64,000 nt of DNA from Methylobacterium sp. 77 (GCF_000372825.1 NZ_KB910516.1:1396011-1460010), one strand, 5' to 3'; counted from the first letter of the stretch, positions 1 to 9,532 are shown. Numbers and translations: made by a program. Notes: generated by a model not told the origin, from the sequence alone.

Positions 1-288
1 GCTACATTCCGGACATTTACGTCACGACGGGCAAGCGGGCGTTATGACCCAACACGAGCGTTTACGGCGGCGCTGGTCCACGAAGGGTAAGGGATGTAAG
101 ACGCCAGTTGAGCGGTCGTTACCACCACAAATCAGGTTGTTTCTGCTCTCGTTGCAGGTGATTTGTGTAGCTCTCGCACAATCCGCCTGACATTTGGGAT
201 GGCGATTAGCTCGGTCTGACCCAGCTGTTCCCGACCTGCGCCACAAGCAAGAACCACTCTACAATCTGCGAGGGAGACGACGATTCGA
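1..288. other. Left edge of window, no gene seen
   Basis: No convincing coding region, RNA or repeat is seen in these bases. The reading frames present lack a plausible start and do not resemble known proteins. The stretch presumably carries the promoter of the large ATPase gene that follows; a purine-rich AGGGAGA at 271-277 is the likely ribosome-binding site of that gene. Confidence 0.5.
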
Positions 289-3200
289 ATGGTTGCAGCA
301 GACGATGCCGAAGCGATTGGCACGGCTCAGCCGTTCGAGCCGGCCTGCGATGCGCCCGCATGGGGTTCGGACGCCCGCCGCTTCATCGAATTGTGGGCGC
401 GCCGGAAGATGCGCGCCTTCGAGGGCACGATCGACGATCAAGGAGACTACCTTGCCAAGATCTACCCGACCGCCAAAAGCATCAGCGAGCAGGTGTCTGC
501 TGATTACCACGGCCGCTTCCTGATCGAGTTGATCCAGAACGCCCACGACGTCCATCCTTCCGACTGCACAGACGGGGCGATCGAGGTTTTCCTGGATGCC
601 GGACCAGAGGGCCATCCCACGCTATACGTCGCGAACGGCGGGACGCCGTTCTGCCGCGGCAACGTCGAGGCACTCTCCGACCTCGGCCTCTCGAGCAAGC
701 CGCCCGGGCAATCCATCGGCAACAAGGGCCTCGGCTTCAGGAGCGTCCGGCACGTGTGCGATTCGCCGAAGATCTACTCCCAGGCTCCGGGCGGCTGCGA
801 GGCCGGACGGTTCGAGGGCTTCTGCTTTCGCTTCGCGGACGACGACGACCTGGCGGAACTCGTGTCAAAGCCGCGGGCTTTCGAGCTTGCCCGCCGCGAC
901 CTGCCGCACTTCCACGTGCCGGTCTGGCTCAACGAGCAACCGGAACTGGTCCGCAGCTTCGCCGCACGCGGGTTCGCGACGGTCATCGCGCTTCCACTGC
1001 GCGACGAGCGCGCAGCGCAGGCGGTTCATGAGGAGATCGACGCGCTCAATAAGATGAACGTGCCGATGCTGCTGTTCCTGTCCAGGCTCGCGCGCCTGGA
1101 CGTGCGGGTGCGAGGGGCCGATGGCGCAGAAGGGCATCCGCTGTCGCTCACCCGGACCGAGAAGGCGGTCGAGGGCGCGCCGCACTACCTCACCCTTGCT
1201 GACCTAGGGCCGGCTGGGCGCTTCCTGCTCGCGAGGCGTTCCGTCGAGGAAGAGGAGATGATCGAGGCGATCGTCGCAGGGATCGAGCAGACGCAGCTCC
1301 ATTCGAATTGGAGGGAATGGCGGGGCCCCGGAGAGGTAGCGTTGGCGGTTAGGCTCGACGAGGACGCACCGCTGACCTCGCGTCTGTTCACCTACCTCCC
1401 AATGGGCGAGCAGGCCCATGCGCCGTTCCGCGGATACCTGCACGCCTCGTTCTTCCCGACGGCGAACCGCAAGGGCCTGGACGGGAAGATCCGGCTCAAC
1501 GCCATGCTGCTCGAACGCGCCGCGGACCTCGCAGCCGAGAGCGCCGTCTGGACGGCGTCGACGGCCCGCGAACCGTCCGGCGAACTCACCACTCGGGACA
1601 AGGCGCGGGCTGCCGTCGACTTCATGTGCTGGCGGAAGCCCCAGAGCTTCGATTCCCCGGCTGACTTGCCGGCGCGGGTGGCAGCAGGCATCGCCGCCGC
1701 CGCCGGCGTCGCCGAGTTCGGCGACGCCCCCATGGCGCCCGTCCTGGTAACGACCAGCTCTGGTGAGCTGGCGATCGGGTGGGCCGCTCTGCGCAACGCC
1801 CGCCGCTGGACGCACGAAGGGCGCGCTTTCTCCATCACGGCAGCCGCCAAGCATTCCCAAACCGTGCGGGCTTGGCCCCTCTGGCCTGGGCTCGGCTCGC
1901 GGCTTGATGCGCTGGTGGTGTACGCGAAGGGACAGATGCCGACCTATCTCGACGCTCCGAACGCGGACGAACGCACCACGCTGGCCGTCGAGATCGCCGG
2001 CGCGCTTGCGAAGGCCCCCGGCCGCTCTTTCGAGGCGTGGACGGTTTACTACAAAGAGCTTAGCAGCTTCGTCGGCACCGCGGGGGGCTCGCTCGCGGAC
2101 AAGCATGTCCTGCTTGGCGACGACGGCACGCTGCAGCCGGCCATGTCGGTCGTCGAGCCCATCGAAGGCGCCGTAGGGACCGCGCGGAAGCGCGTGCGAC
2201 GGGTCGGACGGATTACGGTGTTCGCGCCGCCGGTCCGGCGGGGGCCGGGAGGTGAGCAGGACGACCTCTCGCCGCCGAAGGCGCTGGCGAACAATTTCGC
2301 GTTCCTATCCGACGCGCTCGACTGGCACGGGGAGCTTGCCGAGGCCCGAGGCTTCCTGGTCCGGCACAGGCTGGTCTTCGAGTTCGACCGCGAGGGCATC
2401 CTCACCCAGCTCGCTAGGGTGCTGCGCCGGGACGAGCGCAACCTTTCGAGGGCGGCAGGGCTGCGCTGGGCCTTCCAGATATGGCGGCGGCCGCTGGGCC
2501 AGGGGCGCAGCATCTCGCTGCCGGCGAACCTCCGCCTCTACGTACCGACGCTGAACCATGGCTTCGTCGCGGCCGAGGAGGCGATCTTTTCCGACGGATG
2601 GCCCGAGGAGACCCGGGGCCGTCTCCTCCAGAGGTTCCTCAATTCCGCGCCTCGCGACTGCCCCGAGTTGGACCGGGTGGCGCAACAACGGCTCGCCGGG
2701 CCGGACCATTACGCTTTCCGCGGCGGCGCGGGTGGCCAATGGCTGGACTTCCTGACGGAACTTGGCGTCAAGCGTGGCCTTCAACCGCGTCGGAAAGTGC
2801 TTCCCGGCGGACACCGCGGCGATACGCTCGGGGGAAACCGGTTTTGGGTTGAGCAGGGAATGCCGGAATCGGTCGTCACGCACTGGAAGGCGGCGGTGGC
2901 CGCGGCCAAGCCCCACGGCCTCGGCGCAGCCAGCGCCTACACCGTGACCGGCGAGCTGCGATGGTTCCCGGGCCAAGGTGACATCGGGCGCTTCGATCGC
3001 GATGCGCTCGAACTCTACGCCATGCTCGTGATTGCGTGGCTCGGCGAGCCTCTGCCGGAAAGCTGGTCGCTGACCATCCGCCACACATTCTTTAGCCAGT
3101 CCGACGTGCGGGAGTGGCCGACGCCGCTCACGGCCTTCCTGCGCACGGCTACCTGGATTCCGGCGACGGAGCCTACGCGGGAGGGTCATGAAACGGTCAC

Positions 3201-5847
3201 GGTAGCCCCTTCGGACATCTGGATGGCAGCGGACGCCGGCGACAGGTTCCCCTCCTTCCTCCGACGCCCCGCGATCTCAGTTCTGCGCACGCTCGAGCGG
3301 GCGATGGCGCCTCACCTCGGCGCTATCCGCGCGAGGACCGGCCTGCGGACCTTCGATCAATCCGACGCTTTGCTCGCGCAGGCGGCGTTTCTCGCCGATC
3401 AGTTCGCCAAGGACGGCTTCGACGGCTACTTTGAACGACAGCTCGCCAACCTCTACGCCAATACGTGGCAGAGGATCGCGGACCGCCACTGGACCGGACC
3501 GCCACTGCCGGTCGCCGAGGCGCCTCTTCGGTTGCTCGCAAGGCGGCGTGGCGCGTTGGAATGCTTCGCCATGAAGGGCGCGGATGCGGGTAGCGAACCG
3601 ATCTACGTCCGCAATACGGACGACGAGGCGGGGTCGAGCCTCGTGGAGGCAGCGGGGCGCCCCATGATCGAGACACGCGGCGGTAGCCGCGCCCAGCTCG
3701 GAAATGTGCTGCTGGGCTTGTACGGCGATCGGGTGCGCCTCCTCTCGGAAGTCGACTACCAGGTAATAATTGATGGCGAGGACGTCGGAACGGGCGAGGC
3801 CACCCCGTTGGTCGACTGGTGCCCCCGCCTGCCGCTGATGGCCGCCGTCGCCATGGAAGCGATCAAGGGGCTGGAAGCGCGCAACGTGCCCGTCAACCGC
3901 AGGATCATCCTCGACCGTCTCGACGGCCTATCTGTCCGAACCGGGATGCAGCTCAGATTTCGGCTCGACGGTACCGACGACGACCTAACGGGCGGTCCGG
4001 ACGCGCTCAGCCTGAAGCTTGCGGACGGCCGGCCAGTCATCGCGGTCCGGCTAGACGCCGGGCCAGGATGGGCGCAGCTCGACCGGGCGCTGGCCGCGGT
4101 CTGCGACGGGCTCCTCCAGCCCGGGCTCGAACAGGGGCTGCGGATCCTCCTGCGCTCGCTCCAGGCCGCCGGCGCGGCGATGGGCGACCCGTTAGATCCT
4201 GATCGCGACCTTGACGCGCTGTGCAATAGCCTGCGCCTGTCGGGCCGGGCACGCCGGGCCGCCCGCGAGACGCTCGGCGCCGGTCTTGAGCGGCACGTGC
4301 CGTGGCTGCGCGCGCTGCTCTTCATGGGCGGCGGGCAACCGGCCCTCGATGCCTTCGCATCTGTCGAGCACGAGGCAGTTAAGGATCCGGTGCGTCTGCG
4401 GGAGGCCATCTCGCCCTGGCTCGAGCCGCTCAGCTGCGACGCGCAAGCAGCGCTCGACGCTTGCCGGACCGCCCTGTCGGTCTTCGAGTTGCGCGAGGCG
4501 CTGTCCTTGGAGTTCGAAGCGCTTAACCTAGCCTTGCTGTCGACAGGGCAGATGCCCGACACCTACCCGGAGGCCCACGCGCGCCAGCTCGCCAGCCGCA
4601 TTAAGGCAGCCTCCATCGATATCGCCGACGCGCTGCGCGCCGTGTTCGCCCCGACCCTTGCCACCGGCGAACCCGCGCCAGCCTACGCCCAAACCCGCGA
4701 CGCCGCGGCCACCATCGAACCCGATCCTGCCTGGCTGACCCGATGGCAGGAGGTGCCCGACGAGATCCTGACGCAACGGGTCGACGAGTGGCTCGCCGAG
4801 CAAGGCGCGCAGCCGCTCGGTTTCCCGCACCCGGACCTCGCGGGCCTAGAGGAGGTCCGTAGGGCCAACGGACAGACCCTGAGGTCGGTTCTCGGATCCG
4901 CCGGTCCCCTCGTCAGGGCCTGGTGCGGCGCGCGTAGTCGCGCGATCCCCGCTCAGTGGGCGGCGGCGGACGGCGGCATGGCCGACTTCAGGACAATGCT
5001 CGACCTCGCCGGGGCCTACGACTTCAAGGCGATCGACCACGACGACCTGCTCGCCTGGATCCGGCGGCTGGGCGCGTGGCCGAAGGGCATGGAGCTGACA
5101 CTTGACGGAGCGTCGCTTGCACTCGGCGACGCGGCGCTGGCCGCTGCGCAGGCCAAGGCCAAGGCAGATGCAGCGGCTCAGCGCAAGCAGGAGCGGTCCG
5201 TCGAGTTCAACGGCGTAGCGCGCGATCCAGATGAGGTCGACTGGACGGCACTCGAAGCGGAGCTCTCCAAGAACCTATCCGCTGCCTTCCTCGACACGCC
5301 GGTCGGGCGCGAGGCAGACCTCGCGCCCGCCCATGCACGACCAGCCCTTACGCCACAACTCGGTGGATGGGGATCAGGAACCCGCAACGTGTACGGGAGC
5401 CGGAAATTCGCCCCGTCCTCGAAGACCGACATGATCGGACGGCTCGGCGAACTCGCCGTCCGGCGGTGGCTCCAGAAGCGCCTGCCTAAGCAGGACATCG
5501 ACGACGCTTGGAAGTCGAGCAACGCCAAGCAGTTCACTGGCAAGGAAGGGAACGATGGCCTCGGGTACGATTTCGAGATCGGCTGGCAGCGACAGGTCTG
5601 GCAGATCGAGGTCAAATCGCACCTCGACGACCCCCGCGCCTTCGAGCTCGGGGAGACCCAGGTCCGCGCGGGCCGGGCTGCGGCACGCACGCGGTCCGGT
5701 CTCCGTTACTGGATCGCCTACGTCAGCAACGTCGCCGATGCTAGGCGCATCCGGGTCGAGATGATTCCGAACCCGATGAGCGAAACCGGCGAAGCCGTCC
5801 TCGATCTCCTGGGCGAGGGCCTCCGCTACGGTTTCAGACGGTCATGA
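289..5847 (+). CDS. Sacsin-type HATPase with C-terminal DUF3883 nuclease-like domain
   Basis: Very large protein, 1852 residues. Seen: near the N terminus a GHKL/Hsp90-like ATP site, with N-box QNAHD (Asn84, Asp87) and glycine box GNKGLGF (about 144-150), the form found in sacsin and NO VEIN proteins. The middle 1500 residues show no domain I can name. The C terminus (about 1715-1850) resembles DUF3883 (NO VEIN C-terminal): GRLGELAVRRW, then GYDFEI and IEVKS, a D...ExK pattern like PD-(D/E)XK nucleases. Known: proteins of this architecture are common in bacterial defence islands. Inference: an ATP-switched nuclease or sensor against invading DNA. It stands alone, about 500 bases upstream of a modification operon, in an island that ends in an integrase. 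ATG chosen after AGGGAGA. Function in detail is unknown; ATPase and DUF3883 calls are fairly secure. Confidence 0.85.
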   Translation: MVAADDAEAIGTAQPFEPACDAPAWGSDARRFIELWARRKMRAFEGTIDDQGDYLAKIYPTAKSISEQVSADYHGRFLIELIQNAHDVHPSDCTDGAIEVFLDAGPEGHPTLYVANGGTPFCRGNVEALSDLGLSSKPPGQSIGNKGLGFRSVRHVCDSPKIYSQAPGGCEAGRFEGFCFRFADDDDLAELVSKPRAFELARRDLPHFHVPVWLNEQPELVRSFAARGFATVIALPLRDERAAQAVHEEIDALNKMNVPMLLFLSRLARLDVRVRGADGAEGHPLSLTRTEKAVEGAPHYLTLADLGPAGRFLLARRSVEEEEMIEAIVAGIEQTQLHSNWREWRGPGEVALAVRLDEDAPLTSRLFTYLPMGEQAHAPFRGYLHASFFPTANRKGLDGKIRLNAMLLERAADLAAESAVWTASTAREPSGELTTRDKARAAVDFMCWRKPQSFDSPADLPARVAAGIAAAAGVAEFGDAPMAPVLVTTSSGELAIGWAALRNARRWTHEGRAFSITAAAKHSQTVRAWPLWPGLGSRLDALVVYAKGQMPTYLDAPNADERTTLAVEIAGALAKAPGRSFEAWTVYYKELSSFVGTAGGSLADKHVLLGDDGTLQPAMSVVEPIEGAVGTARKRVRRVGRITVFAPPVRRGPGGEQDDLSPPKALANNFAFLSDALDWHGELAEARGFLVRHRLVFEFDREGILTQLARVLRRDERNLSRAAGLRWAFQIWRRPLGQGRSISLPANLRLYVPTLNHGFVAAEEAIFSDGWPEETRGRLLQRFLNSAPRDCPELDRVAQQRLAGPDHYAFRGGAGGQWLDFLTELGVKRGLQPRRKVLPGGHRGDTLGGNRFWVEQGMPESVVTHWKAAVAAAKPHGLGAASAYTVTGELRWFPGQGDIGRFDRDALELYAMLVIAWLGEPLPESWSLTIRHTFFSQSDVREWPTPLTAFLRTATWIPATEPTREGHETVTVAPSDIWMAADAGDRFPSFLRRPAISVLRTLERAMAPHLGAIRARTGLRTFDQSDALLAQAAFLADQFAKDGFDGYFERQLANLYANTWQRIADRHWTGPPLPVAEAPLRLLARRRGALECFAMKGADAGSEPIYVRNTDDEAGSSLVEAAGRPMIETRGGSRAQLGNVLLGLYGDRVRLLSEVDYQVIIDGEDVGTGEATPLVDWCPRLPLMAAVAMEAIKGLEARNVPVNRRIILDRLDGLSVRTGMQLRFRLDGTDDDLTGGPDALSLKLADGRPVIAVRLDAGPGWAQLDRALAAVCDGLLQPGLEQGLRILLRSLQAAGAAMGDPLDPDRDLDALCNSLRLSGRARRAARETLGAGLERHVPWLRALLFMGGGQPALDAFASVEHEAVKDPVRLREAISPWLEPLSCDAQAALDACRTALSVFELREALSLEFEALNLALLSTGQMPDTYPEAHARQLASRIKAASIDIADALRAVFAPTLATGEPAPAYAQTRDAAATIEPDPAWLTRWQEVPDEILTQRVDEWLAEQGAQPLGFPHPDLAGLEEVRRANGQTLRSVLGSAGPLVRAWCGARSRAIPAQWAAADGGMADFRTMLDLAGAYDFKAIDHDDLLAWIRRLGAWPKGMELTLDGASLALGDAALAAAQAKAKADAAAQRKQERSVEFNGVARDPDEVDWTALEAELSKNLSAAFLDTPVGREADLAPAHARPALTPQLGGWGSGTRNVYGSRKFAPSSKTDMIGRLGELAVRRWLQKRLPKQDIDDAWKSSNAKQFTGKEGNDGLGYDFEIGWQRQVWQIEVKSHLDDPRAFELGETQVRAGRAAARTRSGLRYWIAYVSNVADARRIRVEMIPNPMSETGEAVLDLLGEGLRYGFRRS

Positions 5848-6342
5848 GACGCTCGCGTCCACATGACGGGAATAGCGGCCACGGCCATTCCTCGCGCGAT
5901 CTGAAGCGCGCCACGACCTGACCTTGGCTCCTAATCGGAGGGTCGACCTTCGGCTTTGCGCCCATCTCGATCGTTCGTCACCGATGCATTAGTTCCCCCA
6001 AGCTATTAATGCAGCTCAATCAAACGCATCCTTGGTAAGGCTGAGGTCGTAAGTTCGATTCTCACCGGCACCGGCCGAACGCGCCCGGCGATCAGGTTAT
6101 CATTCTTGACGAGGGGGCCGACAAACCCTTTCTGGGGGGGCACTTGCCGGGTGTCGTCGCTGCCTCGTTCAGTCAGCACCTACCCGCATCTCATCGGCCG
6201 ATCGGCAACGCTTACCATTATATCGCTCCGGCCTTCCCCATTCTGCGGTTTCCGGCTTGATCCAATCTCGATAGGATCTCGCCCAGGCTGGGCATCCACC
6301 ATGAGCAGCATGCGATTTTGGACCTAAACGATTGTATTAAAA
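5848..6342. other. Non-coding junction between defence genes
   Basis: About 500 bases without a supportable gene. It contains a broken tRNA-Thr remnant (described separately) and marks a drop in G+C toward the hsdM gene. The composition change and tRNA scrap suggest a recombination junction. The hsdM promoter must lie in its right half, where the sequence becomes A/T-rich just before the start codon, but no clear -35/-10 pair is assigned. Confidence 0.5.
6011..6072 (+). pseudogene. Degenerate tRNA-Thr(GGU) fragment
   Basis: The anticodon loop CTTGGTAAGG, variable region GAGGTCG and T loop GTTCGATT follow the order of a bacterial tRNA-Thr with anticodon GGT, ending in GGCACC. The anticodon stem (CATCC/GGCTG) and T stem (GTAAG/CTCAC) each carry a mismatch, the 5' acceptor strand and most of the D arm are not recognisable, and CCA is imperfect. 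It is therefore read as a tRNA scrap, possibly an old attachment-site duplication, not a working tRNA. A D-arm-like GCAGCTCAAT precedes it. Confidence 0.5.
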
Positions 6343-7761
6343 ATGAAAAGTGAAAACATCGTTCAAAAAATCTGGGCCTTGTGCCACATTCTTCGCGGAG
6401 ATGGGATTAGCTATCACCAATATGTTTCCGAACTGACCTATCTCCTGTTTCTGAAGATAGCGGAAGAGAACGGTGTTGAGCGGCTACTTCCACCCGATTA
6501 TCGCTGGCGCGACTTGGCCCGGCACCCGAAGGAAGGATTGCTCGGCTTCTACCAAGAAATGCTGACCCATCTCGGGACCAGCGCCGACAGCGAAATCATT
6601 CGAGCTATCTACTCTTTTCCCACGACGGTCTTTTCCCACTCCGAGAACCTTCATGCGGTGGTCGAGGGGATCGCGAAAATCGGATGGAACGACGTCAGCG
6701 GCGATCGGTTCGGCGAGATCTATGAAGGGCTGATAGAGAAGAGCTCCCAAGATGTTAGGTCGGGAGCAGGGCAGTATTTCACTCCGCGCGCATTGGTGAA
6801 TTCCATGGTGCGGGTCTCCAAACCCAATTTAGGCGAGCTGATCCAGGATCCGGCTGTGGGAAGCGGCGGATTCCTGATCACGGCCGACCGATTTATCCGG
6901 TTAAGCAACTCTGAGCAAGCCTATCTTATAAATCCGCCGAAGTATCAGGGTGTCGAGATTGAAAAGAATACTCGCAGAATATGCCTGATGAACACCTTCC
7001 TGAACGGTCTCGATGCGGACATCATCCACGGAGACGCGCTGACAGATGATGGCCGTAAGCTTGGCGCGGCGACGCTCGTACTGGCGAACCCCCCGTTTGG
7101 CAGCAAGGCAGGAAGCCGACGGGCACTGCGCGCGGACTTTCCATACCGTAACACCAATAAGCAGCTGGCATTCCTGCAGCACATCTACCTGACGCTAAGT
7201 AATGGCGGCCGGGCTGCGGTGGTGGTGCCTGACAACGTGCTGTTCGAGGACGGGGTCGGCCGGTCACTTCGTCAGGACTTGATGACGAAGTGCATCCTAC
7301 ACACGATCCTTCGGCTTCCCAAAGGGATCTTCCCGGGCGCAGGGGTAAAGACCAATGTGCTCTTCTTTCGGAAAGAAGCCGGGGTCGTATCGGACGATGT
7401 TTGGTTCTATGACCTGCGCACAAACATGCCTGCGTTTGGCAAAACCAATGCACTGCTTGACTTTCATTTTGATGACTTCGAGCGCGTATACGGCGCCGAT
7501 CCCGGAGGCACATCACAGCGCATGGACCAAGGAGAAAACAGCAGATGGCGCAAGCTATCGCGCGAGCAAGTTGCCGAACGCGGCGACAATCTCAACTGGA
7601 TGTGGTTGCGCGACGAAAATGCGGAACAGGACGACGCTATGCAGGATACCAATGAAATCTTGGCCGCGATCGTCGGCCACTTGCGCTCAGCGCTGAACGA
7701 AATCGATGCCCTAACCTCAGATATTGAAGGTGAAGACTTTCAGCTAAAACCCGCGCATTGA
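6343..7761 (+). CDS. hsdM: Type I restriction-modification methyltransferase subunit (HsdM-like)
   Basis: 472 residues, an N6-adenine DNA methyltransferase of the HsdM family. Seen: helical N-terminal HsdM domain (about 1-125), the preceding GQYFTPRALV block, AdoMet motif I DPAVGSGGF (about 170-178) and catalytic motif IV NPPF (about 249-252). HsdM methylates adenine in the target chosen by HsdS, protecting host DNA. The length is normal for short HsdM proteins. It is followed by a 38-codon ORF and hsdS, then an ATPase and an HNH nuclease; no hsdR is present. Its G+C content is visibly lower than that of flanking chromosomal genes, in keeping with transfer. The ATG is preceded by an A-rich stretch without a strong Shine-Dalgarno sequence. 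Confidence 0.93.
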   Translation: MKSENIVQKIWALCHILRGDGISYHQYVSELTYLLFLKIAEENGVERLLPPDYRWRDLARHPKEGLLGFYQEMLTHLGTSADSEIIRAIYSFPTTVFSHSENLHAVVEGIAKIGWNDVSGDRFGEIYEGLIEKSSQDVRSGAGQYFTPRALVNSMVRVSKPNLGELIQDPAVGSGGFLITADRFIRLSNSEQAYLINPPKYQGVEIEKNTRRICLMNTFLNGLDADIIHGDALTDDGRKLGAATLVLANPPFGSKAGSRRALRADFPYRNTNKQLAFLQHIYLTLSNGGRAAVVVPDNVLFEDGVGRSLRQDLMTKCILHTILRLPKGIFPGAGVKTNVLFFRKEAGVVSDDVWFYDLRTNMPAFGKTNALLDFHFDDFERVYGADPGGTSQRMDQGENSRWRKLSREQVAERGDNLNWMWLRDENAEQDDAMQDTNEILAAIVGHLRSALNEIDALTSDIEGEDFQLKPAH

Positions 7762-7766
7762 TTGAG

Positions 7767-7772
7767 AAGGAG
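7767..7772 (+). promoter_or_regulatory. Strong Shine-Dalgarno for the 38-codon ORF
   Basis: AAGGAG lies 6 bases before an ATG at 7779. This is the best ribosome-binding site in the hsd operon, stronger than anything directly before the hsdS start, and is the main reason for regarding the small ORF as translated. Confidence 0.55.
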
Positions 7773-7778
7773 CAATTA

Positions 7779-7895
7779 ATGTCACACATCCCTATTTGTT
7801 TCTACTCAAATCGCGATGCTATTCGACGGGCCATGCCGACAACCGGGATGCTCGCGCATAGAGTATGCCTGGGGGCGGGGTTCTTGGTTCAATGA
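7779..7895 (+). CDS. 38-residue ORF coupled to hsdS
   Basis: A 38-codon frame from ATG 7779 to TGA 7893-7895, filling the gap between hsdM and hsdS. It begins MSHIPICFYSNRD and has no recognisable domain. Its stop overlaps the hsdS start as ATGA, so ribosomes finishing it could re-initiate on hsdS, which lacks a well-placed Shine-Dalgarno of its own. It may be a leader peptide that sets HsdS levels, or a small protein in its own right. The call rests on the ribosome-binding site and the overlap only; conservation has not been tested. Confidence 0.45.
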   Translation: MSHIPICFYSNRDAIRRAMPTTGMLAHRVCLGAGFLVQ

Positions 7896-9532
7896 ACAAG
7901 CTTCCAGCCGGGTGGGCCTACGCAAAGCTGGGTGACGTCGGCCTTCTATATACGGGACAGTCGCCGAGCGCGGAAACCGTCAACCAGGAAGGTCGGGGAA
8001 CCAGCTATGTGACTGGACCCGAGCAATGGGACGGAAGTGCATTTCACAGGCCGAAATGGACGACCGATCCGCGTAGGATAGTGCCAGAAGGCTGTATCTT
8101 CATCACTGTCAAAGGCGGCGGCGTTGGTAAGACTTTTCCGGGCATTCCAGCGGCGATCGGGCGAGATATCTATGCTTACCACCCTAGCCCTGAACTGGAT
8201 TTTCAATTTATCTTGCGAACGATCGCCTATCGTGCGGGCGAAATCATCGAGCAGGCCCAAGGCGATATCCCGGGGCTTTCGAAGCATCACATCGAAGGCT
8301 ATCAGGCGGCCATCCCGCCTCTGTCCGAGCAGCGCCGGATTGTGGCTCTGCTTGAGGAAGTAGGGGCGCGCATCGATCTCTCGCGCAGCGAATTACGAAA
8401 GATTGCTCCGCTGGTCGATCAGTATAAGCTCAAACTTCTTCGATCGGCCTTCCGCGGTGAGCTAACTGCAGCGTTTCGTGACGAAGAGAAAATCGAACCG
8501 GTGGCTGGGCTACTTGCGAGGGTCAAAGAGCCGGAACAGGCCCGTGGCGGGCGGCAGGCGACGAACGAGATTATCGCGGGTAGAGGCGGAATCTCGGTCA
8601 ACAATCCCGGCACCGCTCTCCCCGACGGCTGGGATTGGGTTCCGCTCTTGCGCATAGCGCGCCAGGAGACCGGACACACGCCCAGTCGGTCGCACCCTGA
8701 ATGGTGGCGCGGCGACGTGCCATGGATCGGGATTCCGGACGCTAACCGGCACCATGGGGGCGTGATCGAGCACACCCTTCAGACGATCAACAACGCGGGC
8801 CTTGCCAATTCATCAGCGCGTTTGCTTCCGGCGGGTACGGTCGTCCTCTCGCGTACGGCGTCCGTTGGTTATGTCGCAATCATGGGCCGTGAAATGGCGA
8901 CCAGCCAGGATTTCGTGACCTGGTCCTGCACTGCTGCCCTCGAGCCCAAATATCTAATGTACGCTTTACTGGCCGAGGGCGATGACATCCGCGACTTTGG
9001 GCGCGGGACTACCCACACGACAATCTATTTTCCCGAGATCAGGGCGTTCAACATTAAATTAGCCCCGCTCGCGGAGCAGCGAGAAATTATCCGACTTGTC
9101 GAGGACGCATTTGCCCGCATCAGTTATCTTGCCAGCGAGGTGGAGCGGTCATTGCGCCTCGTCGAACGGGCGGAACAGCGCATCCTAGCAAGAGCGTTCG
9201 CAGGACAGTTGGTCGAACAAACCACCGGCGACGAACCAGCCAACAAATTGCTCGATCGTATCGGAAAGATGCGTACAATTCTTGCCGTCGACGCGCCGAA
9301 GAGTCCGAAAGCGAAAACAGTGAAAACGGATCCAAAGCACGCACTTTTGACCGACAGCGCCAATTGGCCTGAGAAGGGATTGACGTTCGAGGCCATCGCT
9401 CAGCGGGTCTTGCTACCCTACGGCGATGTGCGCGACGCGCTTTTTGAGCTCCTGAGCGGCACGTCGCCCAAGTTGATGCAGGTGTTCGACAAGGATGAAC
9501 ACCGCATGCTGCTAAGAAGGGCGGCGCGGTGA
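7892..9532 (+). CDS. hsdS: Type I restriction-modification specificity subunit (HsdS-like) with extra C-terminal domain
   Basis: 546 residues from ATG 7892; an in-frame ATG at 7865 is possible, but 7892 gives an ATGA overlap with the preceding small ORF. HsdS recognises the bipartite DNA target and positions HsdM. Seen: two target-recognition domains (about 1-150 and 240-400), each followed by the conserved helical spacer (PPLSEQRRIVALLEE and APLAEQREIIRLVED) and a second conserved block ending SAFRGELT or RAFAGQLV. After the second half there is an added tail of about 95 residues (453 on), lysine-rich then ending in a helix-turn-helix-like segment (GLTFEAIAQRVLLPYGDVRDALF). That tail is unusual for HsdS and could dock the downstream ATPase. 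The stop overlaps the ATPase start by GTGA. Confidence 0.92.
   Translation: MNKLPAGWAYAKLGDVGLLYTGQSPSAETVNQEGRGTSYVTGPEQWDGSAFHRPKWTTDPRRIVPEGCIFITVKGGGVGKTFPGIPAAIGRDIYAYHPSPELDFQFILRTIAYRAGEIIEQAQGDIPGLSKHHIEGYQAAIPPLSEQRRIVALLEEVGARIDLSRSELRKIAPLVDQYKLKLLRSAFRGELTAAFRDEEKIEPVAGLLARVKEPEQARGGRQATNEIIAGRGGISVNNPGTALPDGWDWVPLLRIARQETGHTPSRSHPEWWRGDVPWIGIPDANRHHGGVIEHTLQTINNAGLANSSARLLPAGTVVLSRTASVGYVAIMGREMATSQDFVTWSCTAALEPKYLMYALLAEGDDIRDFGRGTTHTTIYFPEIRAFNIKLAPLAEQREIIRLVEDAFARISYLASEVERSLRLVERAEQRILARAFAGQLVEQTTGDEPANKLLDRIGKMRTILAVDAPKSPKAKTVKTDPKHALLTDSANWPEKGLTFEAIAQRVLLPYGDVRDALFELLSGTSPKLMQVFDKDEHRMLLRRAAR

Noticed and set aside
289..5847. The giant ATPase as a possible HsdR
   Set aside because: HsdR needs DEAD-type helicase motifs, which are absent. 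The ATP site is Hsp90-like.
6011..6072. A functional tRNA-Thr
   Set aside because: Stem mismatches in both arms and no 5' acceptor strand; kept as a remnant only.
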